A DNA stretch of 64,000 nucleotides from Hydractinia symbiolongicarpus. Its lineage: Eukaryota; Cnidaria; Hydrozoa; Anthoathecata; Hydractiniidae. The position numbers and the translations under genes are program-made. The notes beneath the pieces are model-generated. The model made no database searches and was not told where the DNA came from. It saw only the letters and a list, made by a program, of their open reading frames with translations. This document shows positions 12,760 through 23,779 of this stretch, piece by piece. Location of the stretch: contig NC_079886.1 of NCBI RefSeq assembly GCF_029227915.1, forward strand, positions 15,414,501 through 15,478,500. The letters run 5' to 3'. How positions within the stretch are numbered: position 1 is the first letter of the stretch; each line of letters starts with the position of its first letter.

Positions 12760-13769
12760 TCATAAAGCCAAGTTATGGGCAATACCGCGTAGGTAATTCA
12801 TGATACGACGATTGGAGTAGTCATTTACGATATGCAAAATTCTGGCGTTATTGTCAAGATATCGTCTTTGTCGAGGTGGAGCAGGATGTACTCCAAGATG
12901 TTGAAGTATCGAAACACGAACAATAGACTCCGCCTTTTTTTAATGAACCCAAGAATTTCCAGAAATTCGAGTGACAAGATGTTAAATGTCCATGGAAGCT
13001 TAGGTGCCATCCCTCAACGCTATTGTTTGTTCTTGGCAATTCTTCTTTATTTCTATGGAACGTGTTTTAAAGATCGATGCTAAACATAGGTGGTCGACGA
13101 GGTGCATTGTGCCTGAATATGCCAATGTATGTGTTTTCAAAATATTCCAGAAGGTCATCTCTATCCCCGTCGAAATTGTTACAAATTTCGTCGCATAGCT
13201 CATCATAACTATTGATGATGTCATTTGGTTGTACAAATGCGAGCGCACAAATCATTCGAAGATAAAGTGAAAATTCGTCATCTTCTTGATACCGTAGTTG
13301 CATCCCTAGCCCTTGTATATGTTTTCATACATTTGAGCAGAGATGGTAAAAACAACCTTTAACATATATCTGCTGGTTCACGGTACGAATTGCATTAATC
13401 GCACTTCACTCGAACATGTACAGTATACAACTGAAAAAATATTTCAGGGCACACTTTAAAAGTTTCATCAGCGTACCAAAATTCTGACTCAGACAGCAAC
13501 TGCAACCCTTGCCGTGAAGCGAATATGAATAATTGATTGACATCCTCCACTCCACTATCGTATAAAAGAAATTGCTCTCCATTCTTTGAAAGTGGAGGCA
13601 AACCTCTTTCTTGGCGGTTTACACGGATACTTCTGCGCATCGTCTCCATTGATGGCAAGTTAACACCATCACTTTCAGATATGTTTCTGAGTTCTAAAGC
13701 TAGGATTTGCTGGCTTGTATCAGTCGAGTCATCCGCTTTCCGTGTAATAGCGGGTTTAACTTTTGCCAC
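12760..13769 (-). pseudogene. MULE transposase pseudogene
   Basis: Minus-strand remains of a Mutator-like (MULE) transposase. The N-terminal part (13769-13395) contains the first catalytic-Asp region WYADETFKVCPEIFFQLYTVH. The C-terminal part contains KGCFYHLCSNVWK, a helical stretch with LLEYFENTYIG, and the family signature PRTNNSVEGWH. The end reads RVSILQHLG and stops at TGA 12760-12762. The catalytic middle between TVH and KGCF is deleted (around 13380-13395), there is a stop after FSID, and a frameshift lies near 12890. No FLYWCH finger is visible upstream. Confident for family, and certainly non-functional. Confidence 0.85.
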
Positions 13770-13898
13770 TTAGCAACTGGTTTCAGACGGGGGATGAATA
13801 TGCTTATTTGTCTGTTCAATTAAATCACAAAAGCTTTATGTCAGATCTCTCTGGAAAACCCTCGGAAGCAGCAGCATGGACGAGTCAACTCTATCTCC

Positions 13899-14092
13899 TG
13901 TTCTTATTGTAAGGGTTCCCATAATTCTAACAGGTGTACCGTAGTTACAGACGTCACAGCAAGGAAGCAAATCATTCGTGCTAAAAACAGATGTTTTAAT
14001 TGTTTAAAATCCGGACATCTCGTTAGAAATTGCAACTCTAAAAACACGTGCTTTAAGTGCAAGGGAACACATCATATCTCCCTCAGCATCAC
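13899..14092 (+). pseudogene. BEL/Pao Gag zinc-knuckle region
   Basis: The frame starting CSYCKGSHNSNRC leads into CFNCLKSGHLVRNC and CFKCKG, the paired CCHC-type knuckles typical of BEL/Pao Gag. The rest of Gag upstream is missing: the MULE remnant lies only about 70 bases to the left of the LTR-like 15-mer. Non-functional fragment. Confidence 0.75.
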
Positions 14093-14164
14093 ATGCTAAC
14101 GGTGGAGGAGAGCGAAACAAAAATAACAACGATGGACAGGTTACGTTCAAACTATCCTTGGTTG

Positions 14165-15044
14165 GACTCTTAACGGAAATGTGCGGGCATCTTCTTCGAC
14201 TGTTAACGTTGCACACGTTTTACTTTTGCATGACGTGCACGAACCGTCAACTGATAATCTTAAGAAATTTTGGCAAGTCGAGGACATAAATGAAGTAGAT
14301 ACTACGTTTAACATAGGTAAATTCAGCGAAAAAATTGATTTCGATGGAGAAAGATATTCCGTCCCATTACCATGGAAACAAGATCATAAACAGATACCGG
14401 ACAATTTCCAAAACAGCCGAAATCGGTTAACATCAGTCTTCCGCCAACTTAAGGCTAAGCCCGAACTTCTGCAACAATACGACGACATCATTAAACAGCT
14501 AAAACGTGACGGTATCATCGAGCAGGTGACAGAGCCGCCACCGCCGCCAGTTCAAGTCCATTACTTGCCCCATCATTACGTCTTAAAGGAAGATAAGTCC
14601 ACAACCAAGATACGCATTGTTTACGATGCTTCTTCAAATTCTCCGTCACTCAACGATTGCTTGGAAAAGGGTCCTTCTCTCGGAATGAACGCTTCACAGT
14701 TCCTTTTAGCTGCATCAATTATAAAGCACTTGGAGAAATACCAAAGTGCCGACCCTGACTTTGTGCTAGCTTTCTTAGAAAACCTTTATGTCGACGACAG
14801 CATTGGCGAAGGAGATACCAGCGATCAGGTGTTCACATTTTACCAAAAGGCAAAAGCACGGCTTAAGAAAGCTGGTTTAATCTTACGAAAATTGCGTTCT
14901 AACAGTTCAACTCTCCAAGCGCAAATCTCCAAATTCGAAATCGAGGACCCAGCTCCTCCCGATGAAAAAATCTTGGGCATCACATGGGATACGGCCAATG
15001 ACGAAATGGAAATAGACCTGTCAAGAAAAAAACAGTTAGCTTAA
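14165..15044 (+). pseudogene. BEL/Pao reverse transcriptase, palm deleted
   Basis: An open frame of about 287 residues. The N-terminal part matches the BEL/Pao protease-RT linker and fingers (VHYLPHHYV, TKIRIVYDASS, SLNDCLEKGPSLG). It then jumps directly to a sequence near the catalytic site, ENLYVDDSIGEGDT, which holds the YVDD core. The intervening palm with the first catalytic Asp is missing, so the enzyme cannot work. The end (KILGITWDTANDEMEID) is the usual thumb/connection. TAA at 15042-15044 precedes the RNase H part. Confidence 0.85.
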
Positions 15045-15690
15045 TCCGACGTCCTTCTAACTAAACGCAACATCCTAAAAATCATCGCATCGATTTACGA
15101 CCCAATCGGTTTGGTTTCGCCCCTCGTTGTACCGTTTAGGGAATTCTTTCAGAAGTTATGCACAACCGTAAACGATTGGGACACTGAGGTTAGTGAGGAA
15201 TTAAAGGACGAATGGAATTCGTTAATAGAGTTATTTTCAATCTCGTTGAAATATCGATTGCAACGTTATTACTTCGCTAACTATCCTTTAAGTGATTTGA
15301 AAGACATCACCCTGCATGGGTTTTGTGATGCAAGTAAAAGATCATACGCTGCTGTTGTCTACATTATTGGAACGTTATCAAGCGGACGCTCTGTTGGACG
15401 CATTGTGTGTAGTAAAACAAAAGTATCCCCTCTCAATGAACTGCCTATCCCTAGACTGGAGCTTCTCTCATGCTTACTTCTTTCTTCCTTAATTGCGTGC
15501 ATTAGTCAGTCGTTAGGTAGCGCCGTTCCAGTAGCTTTGAAATTTTGTTGGAGTGACTCAATTGATGCCCTATGTTGGGTTAGAAATAATAATTTTAGTA
15601 AGGAATTTGTTAAGAACAGAGTGACAAAAATTAGGGATTTAACGAAGATCAACTACAATGGCCGGAAGAACCAAATAATAATAAAATAAA
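15045..15690 (+). pseudogene. BEL/Pao RNase H-like (Pao/A17) region
   Basis: The frame continues just downstream of the RT stop. Its motifs are typical of BEL/Pao: LVSPLVVPFREFFQKLC, LHGFCDASKRSYAAVVY, KTKVSPLNELPIPRLELL and FCWSDSIDALCWVR. The D of FCDAS, the E of RLELL and the D of WSDS are the expected RNase H acidic residues. It ends at a TAA just after NYNGRKNQ, before the integrase part begins. A separating segment of about 190 bases (15690-15880) is out of frame. Confidence 0.8.
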
Positions 15691-15880
15691 AATTACAAGT
15701 GTTAATCCCGGGACCGTTGATCCTGGGCAGTCAGTCAAGGATCAACGGCCCAACAGTGTTCCTAATAAATTTTCTACCCTGCATTCTGTACTCTCCCACC
15801 AAAACTTAGACACTGTAAAAAATGTTTGTTCTACAAAGCCTGTTCTATCTGATGAATGTCCTCTTATTTGCAAACGGACC

Positions 15881-16600
15881 GTGGACCTTGAGGATCATCT
15901 TCAAGATCAACGGCCCAGCCTTAGACAACGGACTGAGGACGTTGGGGTTCGACCCCAAGGTCAACAATCCTATTTTTCAGGTAGCATAACGAATTCAAGA
16001 ACTCTACCTATCGAGGAGCTGGTCAACTCCACATCTGTAAACCTACGACGAATATTTGACGTCAAACGATTCAGCTCAATGCACAAACTTTTGCGCGTTA
16101 CAGCTTACGTGATTAAATTTATTGATTGTCTAAAATCTCCAATTAATGGTAACGTATCGAAACAAACCTTGTTGTCAACTGAAGATCTCGAACATGCAGA
16201 ACTTTTGTGGGTTAAAACATGTCAAAAGGACTTAACAAGCCGTTTAAATCAGTTAAATAATACTCTTGGGCTTTTTATTGACAAAGATGACATCATCCGC
16301 TGCAAAGGACGGCTCCTGCATGCCAACTTGCCGTACGACTCTAAATATCCCATCTTGTTACCTGGTGACTCGTACCTATCAACGTTAATTATACGAAGAG
16401 TCCACCAACAAACTTTTCATGCATGTGTGAAACACACGCTTTCGCTGGGGCGGATTTTGGGAACGTTTGGTTCAATCTGTTAAAAGGTCATTAACAAAGG
16501 CCTTTCAAAGTAGTATATCTTATGAAGAACTTCAAACAGTGCTATGCGAAATTGAAAGCCTTCTTAACTGTAGGCCTTTAAAGACAATTAATTCTGATAT
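15881..16600 (+). pseudogene. BEL/Pao integrase fragments (zinc-binding domain and end of core)
   Basis: One frame (15881-16483) holds FDVKRFSSMHKLLRVTAYV and the H2C2 zinc-binding region (DIIRCKGRLLHANLPY, HPILLP-like YPILLPGDSYL, IIRRVHQQTFHACVKHT). After a frame break, another frame reads WERLVQSVKRSLTKAF and LCEIESLLNCRPLKTINSD, the C-terminal end of the integrase core with the conserved E and NCRPL. Most of the catalytic core in between is deleted. The reading stops at NSD near 16600 and resumes at 18915 (see the insertion entry). Confidence 0.8.
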
Positions 16601-18142
16601 ATATCACAACCAAATCTCGGTAGAGGTTAAGGGAAATAGCAAAGCATGGTTTTTTTGTTATGTGGTGTCATTCGTAAAGAGTGAGCCAATGACATAAATT
16701 TTTAGGATTTACGTACAGGGCACTTTGATTACACTCATAAGCGCAAGAAATGCACACAAATTTTGGTACTAATTACAAAAATACCACTGGGTTTGTTTAC
16801 AAAAGAGAACAGCCTCGACGTTGTTTTATGTTGTTCTTACAGGTAGCTTAGCTACCCTATATAGCTACATTAAGGATTAAACTAGCATTTATTACTTAAT
16901 ACTCAGTAAAATAGGTCAAGTTTAAATATTAATTTTTTTCGCTATAGCTAGCTAGACTAAGTATGAAAGGACAAGGCTGAGCTTTTTAGCTGGGTTTAAA
17001 ATCAAAACTTAAGAGGAAAATTACATCGCAGTTTTTAAAATTATATTACACATACTACAGAACACCTGCGGGAAATCTCATTGTTCATCAAGGTACCCCA
17101 TATGGGTAATATGGAAGATTTCTTCATAAAAAACCTCAGAAACCTTTTCAAGTGGGTTACTTTCACATTAACAAAAATTGAAAATTTTTAAGATGAACTT
17201 TTGCGATTTTGTCATTTATTAGTTTTCAAATTTCTCGCTGGAAATTTATAAGGTTTAAAACCCATGTCGCACAGTAACTTTTTCGTCCTTATCATAATGT
17301 GATATACATAAGCTATGGAACAACTTTTGCAGGAAAATAAAAACACATAAATAGAAAAAGGTTGTTATAAAAATAATATAAATTAATTTCAAACCGATTA
17401 GTCCCTGCAGCCATTTTGGTGTCAGCAGTATGAAAAACTATGCTAAAACCATAATAAGTAAAAGTCCTATTACTTCAGTAAAAATTGAAATAATGACTTG
17501 AAACTTAGTATTATATGTTTTTAGACCAGTTTGATGAAATGAACCCAAAAAATTTTTTTGCTACTATTATAGTTCTTGAGTTCCTGAATTTAGCCATTTT
17601 TGGGGACGCCGATAAACCTTTTTTGAAAGCATATTATTTTGACAAGCCATGTGTACAGATAAAATTCAAAGTGATTCTCAGGATTTAAAATAATTCAAAC
17701 AGATAAAATGTGTCCCAGGTTTAGGACCTGGGACATACCTTATCCAGCTCTATAAATACAAAGTTGTTAGAAGTTATTTTTTTGTCCACCTGGATCTGCA
17801 ACACGTTTACTTGCACTAATCGCTCAGCCTGGTGCCACTCACAATTAATTTTTAAATATCTACAGGAACTTATTATGCAAAATGAAAAATGCTAAACAAC
17901 TGTATTTGCTTTGCAGAAGTAACAATAGGCTTCATCATAAGTCCTGTGAATGTTGGTTTATGAAAAATGTATTATACCTTTATGCTATAAGCACTCCACT
18001 AGATTTGTAACACATTACACTAAGTGTCCTCCGTATGACACAGTTTACCCTTTACTAAGTCTTAACCTGGACAGAGACTTTACGTCTTCCGGCTCCAAGC
18101 GAATATTACTTCTGGCTATACTATCCAAAATTTTGTTATTTC

Positions 18143-18256
18143 ATAAAAGAAACCTGAAAATCTACAAATATTTATTTATGAAAAACAGGTTTCTGTTCGA
18201 TAAAAGAAACCTGAACATTTGCAGAAATTTATTTATGAAATATAGGTTTCTGTTTG
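18143..18256. repeat. 57-bp tandem repeat, two copies
   Basis: Units 18143-18199 and 18200-18256 both begin ATAAAAGAAACCTGAA and end near GGTTTCTGTT. Each unit carries an internal inverted pair AAACCT/AGGTTT. The frame that crosses it (17950-18324) is probably not a gene. Confidence 0.8.
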
Positions 18257-18589
18257 TCGTGACAACATATTTAACCAACATGCAATGCCTTGCACACCTA
18301 ACTAGCTATATACTCAAGTCTTGACTTTTCACTGTTATGGGAGGTCCAAATTGCTAGCAAGTAGCTATCTTTATTTAAAATGACAGAATGCCTTGAAAAA
18401 TCTTTTGTATAGCTAGCCTCATAAAACTAATATATTTAGCTCTTGTACTTTATTACTTAATTATTTAATAACAAATGTGCCCCTGAAGTGCTGGCATGGT
18501 ATTAGCTAGGTAGCTTAAAATCACAAAATAAATATTATCCAGATGTGACCATCCCTCATCATCAGACATCAGAAAGGCGTTTCTGTTCT

Positions 18590-18895
18590 TTACTTCTCAT
18601 TCTGGGGTACCTCAAATTCTTGTAAATCCAATGAAAAAAAATTACTAAGACTTCCTCTCCTTTCCCTTGCACGACTCATGGCATTTCTCAGCATGTCTTC
18701 AGTTCGAAGCCACGATTCCTTAGCTTCCAACTGCGTCTCGTTCACAAGTTTCAGCGCTAGCCAATGTGATGGAAAACGTCGAGGAACCCTGGGTAACTTT
18801 GAAAAAATGTGGTTCTGCCTTATGATTTTCAGATTTTTGCTGCTGATATCAGCATATTTTAGCCCTTGAGTGCCACACCTCCGTATATATAGGAG
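18590..18895 (-). other. Open minus-strand frame, possible exon, unrecognised
   Basis: A 101-codon frame open from the in-frame stop at 18896-18898 to TAA at 18590-18592. Its composition is protein-like rather than AT-noise. It includes RVPRRFPSHWLALKLVNE, LEAKESWLRTEDMLRNAM and SRARERRGS, and ends LQEFEVPQNEK. There is no ATG near its start, so it may be an exon or a 5'-truncated frame. The amphipathic, Arg/Glu-rich stretch suggests a helical region. I do not recognise the family. It lies inside the DNA inserted in the BEL/Pao element and may belong to that insert. Confidence 0.35.
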
Positions 18896-18914
18896 TTAAT
18901 TATCTTTAACATAC

Positions 18915-19484
18915 GTCTATAACGATGACATCGAAGAGGTGCTCACTCCATCACATTTAATGCATGGTCGCAACACATGTAGGCCTTGTGTTCAGTCTGG
19001 AGATGCGGACGAACTTGATAGCAAGGCAAAACTTTTAAGACCTTAATGGAGCATTTTTGGAATCGATTTAGTAACGAATACATAACCAATCTGAGAGAGT
19101 TTCATGCACAATGACCAAGTCACAGTCGTTCTGTTGAGCTTGGAGAAATAGTCATTATTCATTCTGATAAGAAGCACATCAATTGCCGTATGGGAAAGGT
19201 GACGTACCTTATTACGAGCAGGGACAATAACGTCCGTGCAGCTATAGTTAAAGTTTTTACGCCGTATACCAAAGTCATTAACTATATGAAGCGATTAATT
19301 GAAAAATTGTATCCCTTAGAGCTAAAGAGCGTTGAATCTGTGAGTTACGAGGAGAAACAAGAAAGTATGAAAATTATGGACAGTGATATGACAGTTATAG
19401 CCGATGACACTGCAACGGAACGCCCCAGAAGGATTGCAGCAGACAATAGCATTCTTATACGACGTATTCTGGGGCAAACCTGAC
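18915..19484 (+). pseudogene. BEL/Pao integrase C-terminal (DUF5641-like) region
   Basis: Resumption of the retrotransposon after the insertion. The frame starts YNDDIEEVLTPSHLMHGR, then passes through a degraded stretch. It continues GEIVIIHSDKKHINC, LITSRDNNVRAAIVKV and KRLIEKLYPLEL, the signature of the C-terminal domain after the BEL/Pao integrase core. It closes with RPRRIAADNS and TGA at 19482-19484. The polypurine tract follows about 60 bases later. Non-functional because of frame breaks near 19030-19170. Confidence 0.8.
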
Positions 19485-19853
19485 ATTGTATATACTCTTT
19501 AGTTCTTATGTATCTTAACGTAGTACTTGTTGAACACTTTTGTTTAAGGGGGGAGTGTGTCAGATCTCTCTGGTGGAGAGCCTCCCTCACTTTGGATATA
19601 TTTGTGTGTAGTGAACTAGGTAATAGTTGAAACTTTATGTTTGAGAAAGAAAACTTAATATTCAGTCTGATCGTAATTCTTTTCAAAAAATTTTAGAGAT
19701 TTTAAATAAAAAAAATTAAAAAATGTACGAAATAATGATGAAGATCGAAATTTGAAAAGTATTTTTTTATGTGCTCGCTTTACACAGAGCTTTTTCAAGG
19801 GAAAATGTCATTTATTGAAGATATTATTTCGGTTTGTCTGTTCAGTATTCATA

Positions 19854-19997
19854 TTACTGTGGAAAGTTTATCATTTCTTGAACATGATAGTTTAGTACGC
19901 GACGTTTCGGGAGATCCTTCTCTTATGGGAGAAGGACCACCCGAAACGTCGGCTACTAAACTATCATGTTAAAGAAATGATAAACTTTCCACAGTAA
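19854..19997. mobile_element. 144-bp foldback element
   Basis: The left arm (TTACTGTGGAAAGTTTATCA...CGACGTTTCGGG) is the near-perfect reverse complement of the right arm (CCCGAAACGTCG...CTTTCCACAGTAA), about 65 bases each, around a GATCCTTCTCTTATGGG core. No coding capacity. Probably a small MITE. Confidence 0.85.
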
Positions 19998-20502
19998 AAT
20001 GTCAGTTGGTGCGAAAAAAGGTGACCGTTTTATAAAGTGTCCGCCTTATAACTTTTTTTGTGAGAGTTTGACCTGAAATCAGTCCGTTCCAAGGAATAGT
20101 GTCCGTTATATAGAGGTGTCCGCTTTAATGACTTTTTTTTGTCCTTTTTCAATAGTCCCATGGTAGTAGTAAACTCCATTGTGATTGAACTTCACAAATT
20201 CAATCTGGAAAGTTCTTATATAGCATTTTAATGAAAAGTTGTGCAGCTGTAAACTACTTGACGGGTGACGCAGAGAAAAAGTAGGACAGGTGTTGAATGG
20301 AAGTTACTCTGTGTGTTTCGCAACCATTCCTTTCGTTTCAGAAAATGTTGCAACTGTTTTCACACATCTCCTATTTCCATAATAGGCAATATCGTCACTT
20401 AAACAGCTGTTAGGGCGTGTACAAAAAATTGAAAAAAAAAATTTGAAGATCAAATGTCAAATTTTTTTTCGGGGGGCAATTCTCCGGGGGTAATTCTCCG
20501 GG

Positions 20503-20679
20503 CAATTCTTCGGATACCATCTAAAGAGTTTATTTACAATTTCTTTGAATGCTTTGAGATGAATGAGTGGCTGGTGATCACTATAAACAACAAAGGGATT
20601 TCCAATCAAATAATACTCGCACCGTTTAACTGCAAAATAAATCGCTAGTAATTCTTTATCGGTCGTACAATAGTCAGCT
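20503..20679 (-). pseudogene. Ty3/Gypsy RNase H fragment
   Basis: The minus strand reads YCTTDKELLAIYFAVKRCEY, then YLIGNPFVVYSDHQPLIHL and KEIVNKLFRWYP. This is the RT-RNase H junction signature (TTDKELLAI ... SDHQPL) of Ty3/Gypsy polyproteins. It is only about 59 residues long with no flanking RT or integrase, so it is a short relic. Family call is confident; everything else of the element is gone. Confidence 0.75.
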
Positions 20680-20802
20680 TAAGGAATGGACGACGGCAAT
20701 CTTTAGAACGGTGTTCGCGGATGAGGTCGACGTCCACGTACTGAAGTGAATGACTTCATTAAGAAAAATGTATAGACGACGGTAATTCATTTATAAACAA
20801 AC

Positions 20803-21130
20803 TTGGCTGTTGTTCGTGATGTTCGAGAAATTTTATTGTACTTATATTGTAAAGAAACGATAGATGAAATTGAGTTTTTGATTCTTCATAATTCCATCTT
20901 GTCGAGAAATCTAGATATACCCTATTGGCAGTACAGTCAGTTCCAGTTAGATGAATTAAACGACTCTGAGTGCATGGCAGAGTTTCGTTTTTATAGGAGC
21001 GACATGTACGTGTTAGCTGATTTGTTTCGTATTCCACAGCATGTGATTTGTTATAATGGAATCAAGGTTGAGAAAATTGAAGCATTTAGCATATTTCTAA
21101 AGAGATTTGCTTATCCATGTAGATATAGAG
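20803..21130 (+). pseudogene. PIF/Harbinger-type transposase N-terminal fragment
   Basis: About 110 residues with FQLDELNDSECMAEFRFYRSD, VLADLFRIP and ICYNGIKVEKIEAFSIFLKR followed by FAYPCRY. This pattern (Asp-Glu-Cys-x-Ala-x-FRF, then CYNG, then LKRFxYPCR) is the N-terminal region of PIF/Harbinger-family DDE nucleases of invertebrates. The catalytic DDE part is absent: homology ends abruptly near 21125, exactly where an inverted-repeat segment linked to the neighbouring Polinton remains begins. No ATG is evident near the start. Truncated relic. Confidence 0.65.
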
Positions 21131-21591
21131 TAGTTATAGACATGGGCATATAGACATGAGCACAGTTTTAGTAAACTAAAACTTTGCTCACACCCCCATG
21201 TCTATGACTACTTGTACACCCTTCAGCTTCGCTCTATGACGTCACATGTAAAACTGTGCTCGTACCCTCATATGGTGTTTTGGAAATATTAAAATACACG
21301 TATGGTCATTTATGTATAAAGTGCTATTTTTTGCTGTTTGGGAGGGTCTGCAAGTGTATGTTTATGGTGTTGCCAAGGGTCGGCAAGAGTATGTTTTTTC
21401 AGCCTGTGTATACCATTGGATGTCTATAATATAGTATACCATCGGATGTCTCTCCAATATATGGTATAGAAAAAGTTCAACCGTCTGATGTCTCTATATG
21501 GTATATAAAAAGTTCAAATGTTGTAGTGGTAGTTATGACGTCATAGTTTGATGAAATATATATAAAGAAATAATCTGTATGTATAGTATAA
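21130..21591. other. Inverted-repeat and upstream region of Polinton A
   Basis: Positions 21130-21213 form an imperfect inverted repeat (AGTAGTTATAGACATGGG ... CCCCATGTCTATGACTACT). Two perfect TGACGTCA palindromes lie at 21237-21244 and 21536-21543. Imperfect repeats of TATACCATCGGATGTCTCT fill 21415-21515. The Polinton-like zinc-ribbon gene starts 48 bases after the second palindrome. This may be one terminal repeat of the element; the other end was not found. Confidence 0.4.
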
Positions 21592-22329
21592 ATGAATAAA
21601 CTTACAGATATAGAAATGTCTGAATTAGATGATGATGATTTACTTAATTATAGAGAGTATCATATGGATGATATTTTTGGTGATACTGATGATATAAGTG
21701 ATGAGATTAAGATTACAACAGCATCGACACTAGTTTGTCCAAAATGTGGTGTAGTTAGTGATATTCCTGTTTATATACCTTCATACAGTGTTTTTGAACG
21801 TTGTGCATTTCGGAAGAAGTGCATACAAGAGGGATGGGAATTTCACTGTGATCCTAAAACAGTTCCTATGTATGCAAGATCAAGTGGTATATGATAATAT
21901 GATAAAAACTTTATGGAGTCAGATTAATAATACAGACAATTTAGTATACAATTATGTTATACCACTCAGTATCCCCATAGTAGAATCCCTATTAAAGAAG
22001 AACAAGTTGATGTCTTATAAAAATAGTATATTCTACATTTATTTGACATTAATGAATCAACCGTTTCCACATCTAGTAGTAGAGGAACGTAATCTATTTA
22101 CTGTCATAAGTCGTTTATACAATAAGCACAAAGCAAATAAGAAAAGAGCTTTATAAACTATTACTTTACACTAAAAAAGATATTCCAAGCACTGGGTGTG
22201 AATGATTATGCAAAAATAATTCCACAATTAAAAACACAATCTAGGCAAAAGGAAATAGAAAGAATATGGAGTTTAATATCTAAGGATTCCAAATGGGCTG
22301 AAGCTCTTCAAAAACAAATGATCTCTTAG
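21592..22329 (+). pseudogene. Polinton A zinc-ribbon protein, perhaps VLTF3-like
   Basis: The frame starts MNKLTDIEMSELDDDDLLNY, an acidic N-terminus. A CPKCGVV zinc-ribbon half and a Cys pair further on (ERCAFRKKC) follow. The reading then moves by one base near 21880 and returns near 22150, where it reads YYFTLKKIFQALGV and KEIERIWSLISKD and stops at TAG 22327-22329. The LKKIF..LG...IP.LK...K..EIERIW pattern recalls the C-terminus of poxvirus-type late transcription factor 3 homologues reported in Polintons, but I rate that as possible only. Two frame breaks make it a pseudogene. It converges with the integrase, overlapping about 50 bases at the 3' ends. Confidence 0.5.
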
Positions 22330-23275
22330 GACCACTATCCAAATAATATAACGTTAGTTGATTACTTTTAATGTATCTATCTTTTACTTTATATACAACC
22401 ACTGACCATATTGGATCAGTAGATCGTTTTCGTCTTTCACCTTTAAAAATTTGTCCTTCCAATTTACCGGGCTCATATAGATTATCTAACGTTGGTACCA
22501 ACATCAAGTAATTATCACTTTTGATGGGCTGTGAAAATTCCTGTTTTATAAAAGTATGATTTATGGCGTCTACTGGTTTCATATCAATTAGTCTGCTTTT
22601 TTCGTTATTCAATGCACTAACTACCGTTTGCAATCTACCAACCCATTCTCTATTACTTTTTGATGGATCTTCAAACTCCTTATGGTACTGATAACTACAT
22701 AGTCTATCTGCTAATGTTTTATTAAATCGTTCAACAATACCTTGACTTCTATGTGAGCTAGGATCACCACGTTGTATTATGACATTATGCTTGTTCATAA
22801 GTTTGGTAACATCACCATAAAACCCTTTGCCAGCATCACAAATCGATGTTTTGGGGAATTTTAGTTCAGTATTAACATATATCCAATTAAAGGCTTCAGC
22901 GGTTTCTTTTGCGCTTTTACTAGTTAGTTAATATGCTGATTTATACCTACTAGCAACATCCACAACACAGAGAGCATACTTATATGTTTTTCTTTTGTAC
23001 TTATCATGTGGAAGATACAAGATATCTACCTGATGTATATCATTGGGTGTAGCATAAATAGAATATGAGGAATTAGGCCTCGAAATATATTTTGGTGCTG
23101 GTAGATATATTTGATACAATGGTTGTTTTAGTAGCCATGTTTCTGCTTCTTCATTGGTTGTACCAGCTTTTTTAGCCAACTTACTTATCGGAATTTTACC
23201 TCTCCAGTAGCCAGTACCAGAGTAATAAATCTTATCCATTCTTATAATATATGAAGTATAATATCTATGGACCAT
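22280..23275 (-). pseudogene. Polinton A retroviral-like integrase, one nonsense codon
   Basis: A DDE/rve integrase of Polinton type. The Asp-bearing core begins HQVDILYLPHDKYKRKTY and YALCVVDVASRYKSAY. It continues after one stop (TAA at 22928-22930, same frame) with SICDAGKGFYGD, the second Asp region, and GIVERFNKTLADRL, which carries the catalytic Glu. The C-terminal part ends LYYLDSGPKRSFVFEELQ, the chromodomain-like tail pattern usual in Polinton integrases. The N-terminus may start at MDKIYYSGTGYWRGK. Apart from the single stop the protein looks full length (about 330 codons). It is encoded opposite to, and convergent with, the zinc-ribbon gene. Confidence 0.85.
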
Positions 23276-23296
23276 AAATTTTCTCTTACTTGTTAC

Positions 23297-23736
23297 TTAT
23301 CCCATTGATAGGTCTGTAATAATACCATCTAATATCACCATATCTGATAGAAATGTAGTATCCTCATATTTTATTCCATTTAGAAATGATTGTATTTGGG
23401 TAAGAACCTTATTGTATGATGTGTATGTAAATTTATACATCTCAACCTTGTTAGTAATATTTGTTTTCGTCATATATCCCTGTATGATCACACCAAAACC
23501 GCTTATAGAGCCCAATAATAAGGCATTTGCGGTTATTGTTCCAGCAATCCCACCAACAACAATTATTGTTATACTAACCATATTTAGAACCAGTTTTAGT
23601 TTTTTAGTACGTTTATATATCTCCATTTGTAGCATATGTACAACTTATGATAATATTCATACCAATTCAATAGCTTAACTATTTCAGCGTCTGAACAATC
23701 TTCACCACTATTTTCAAAGCATATGATTTGTTTCAT
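23297..23736 (-). pseudogene. Polinton A small two-pass membrane protein
   Basis: The main frame (23635-23297) holds KRTKKLKLVLNMVSITIIVV, a hydrophobic hairpin and a tail with KFTYTSYNKVLTQIQSFL. An overlapping frame from ATG 23736 (MKQIICFENSGEDCSDAEIV, LLNWYEYYHKLYICYK) looks like its real N-terminus, so a frameshift near 23630 is likely. The arrangement of a W..YY..Y..Y helix, then two membrane helices, then a helix recalls SLATT-type proteins of large DNA viruses; that is only a resemblance. It sits 21 bases upstream of the integrase in the same direction, as in a polycistron-like cluster. Confidence 0.5.
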
Positions 23737-23779
23737 TATATTATATTTAAAATAAATTATTCTAGTTATATATTATACA

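Larger units (their letters stand above)
16601..18912. mobile_element. Unidentified ~2.3-kb insertion within BEL/Pao integrase
   Basis: The BEL/Pao integrase reading breaks at NSD near 16600 and resumes at YNDDIEEVLTPSHLMHGR near 18915, so about 2.3 kb of foreign DNA lies between. The DNA is AT-rich. It holds a 57-bp direct repeat (18143-18256) and an open minus-strand frame (18593-18895). TTAA occurs at both approximate borders (16590 and 18896), which would fit a TTAA-targeting element, but no clear terminal inverted repeat or transposase was seen. Identity unresolved. Confidence 0.5.
13840..19573 (+). mobile_element. BEL/Pao LTR retrotransposon, decayed and split by a 2.3-kb insertion
   Basis: Gag zinc-knuckle, reverse transcriptase, RNase H and integrase remains lie in the canonical BEL/Pao order on the plus strand. 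A polypurine tract (AAGGGGGGAG) at about 19546-19556 is followed by TGTGTCAGATCTC, which looks like the start of the 3' LTR. The 15-mer GTCAGATCTCTCTGG is found both there (19559-19573) and at 13840-13854 just before gag, perhaps a scrap of the 5' LTR. The integrase gene is separated by foreign DNA from about 16600 to 18912. The 3' LTR end was not found. All domains carry deletions or frame breaks. Confidence 0.8.

Noticed and set aside
17950-18324. 124-codon plus-strand frame
   Set aside because: Crosses a 57-bp tandem repeat and looks repetitive rather than coding.
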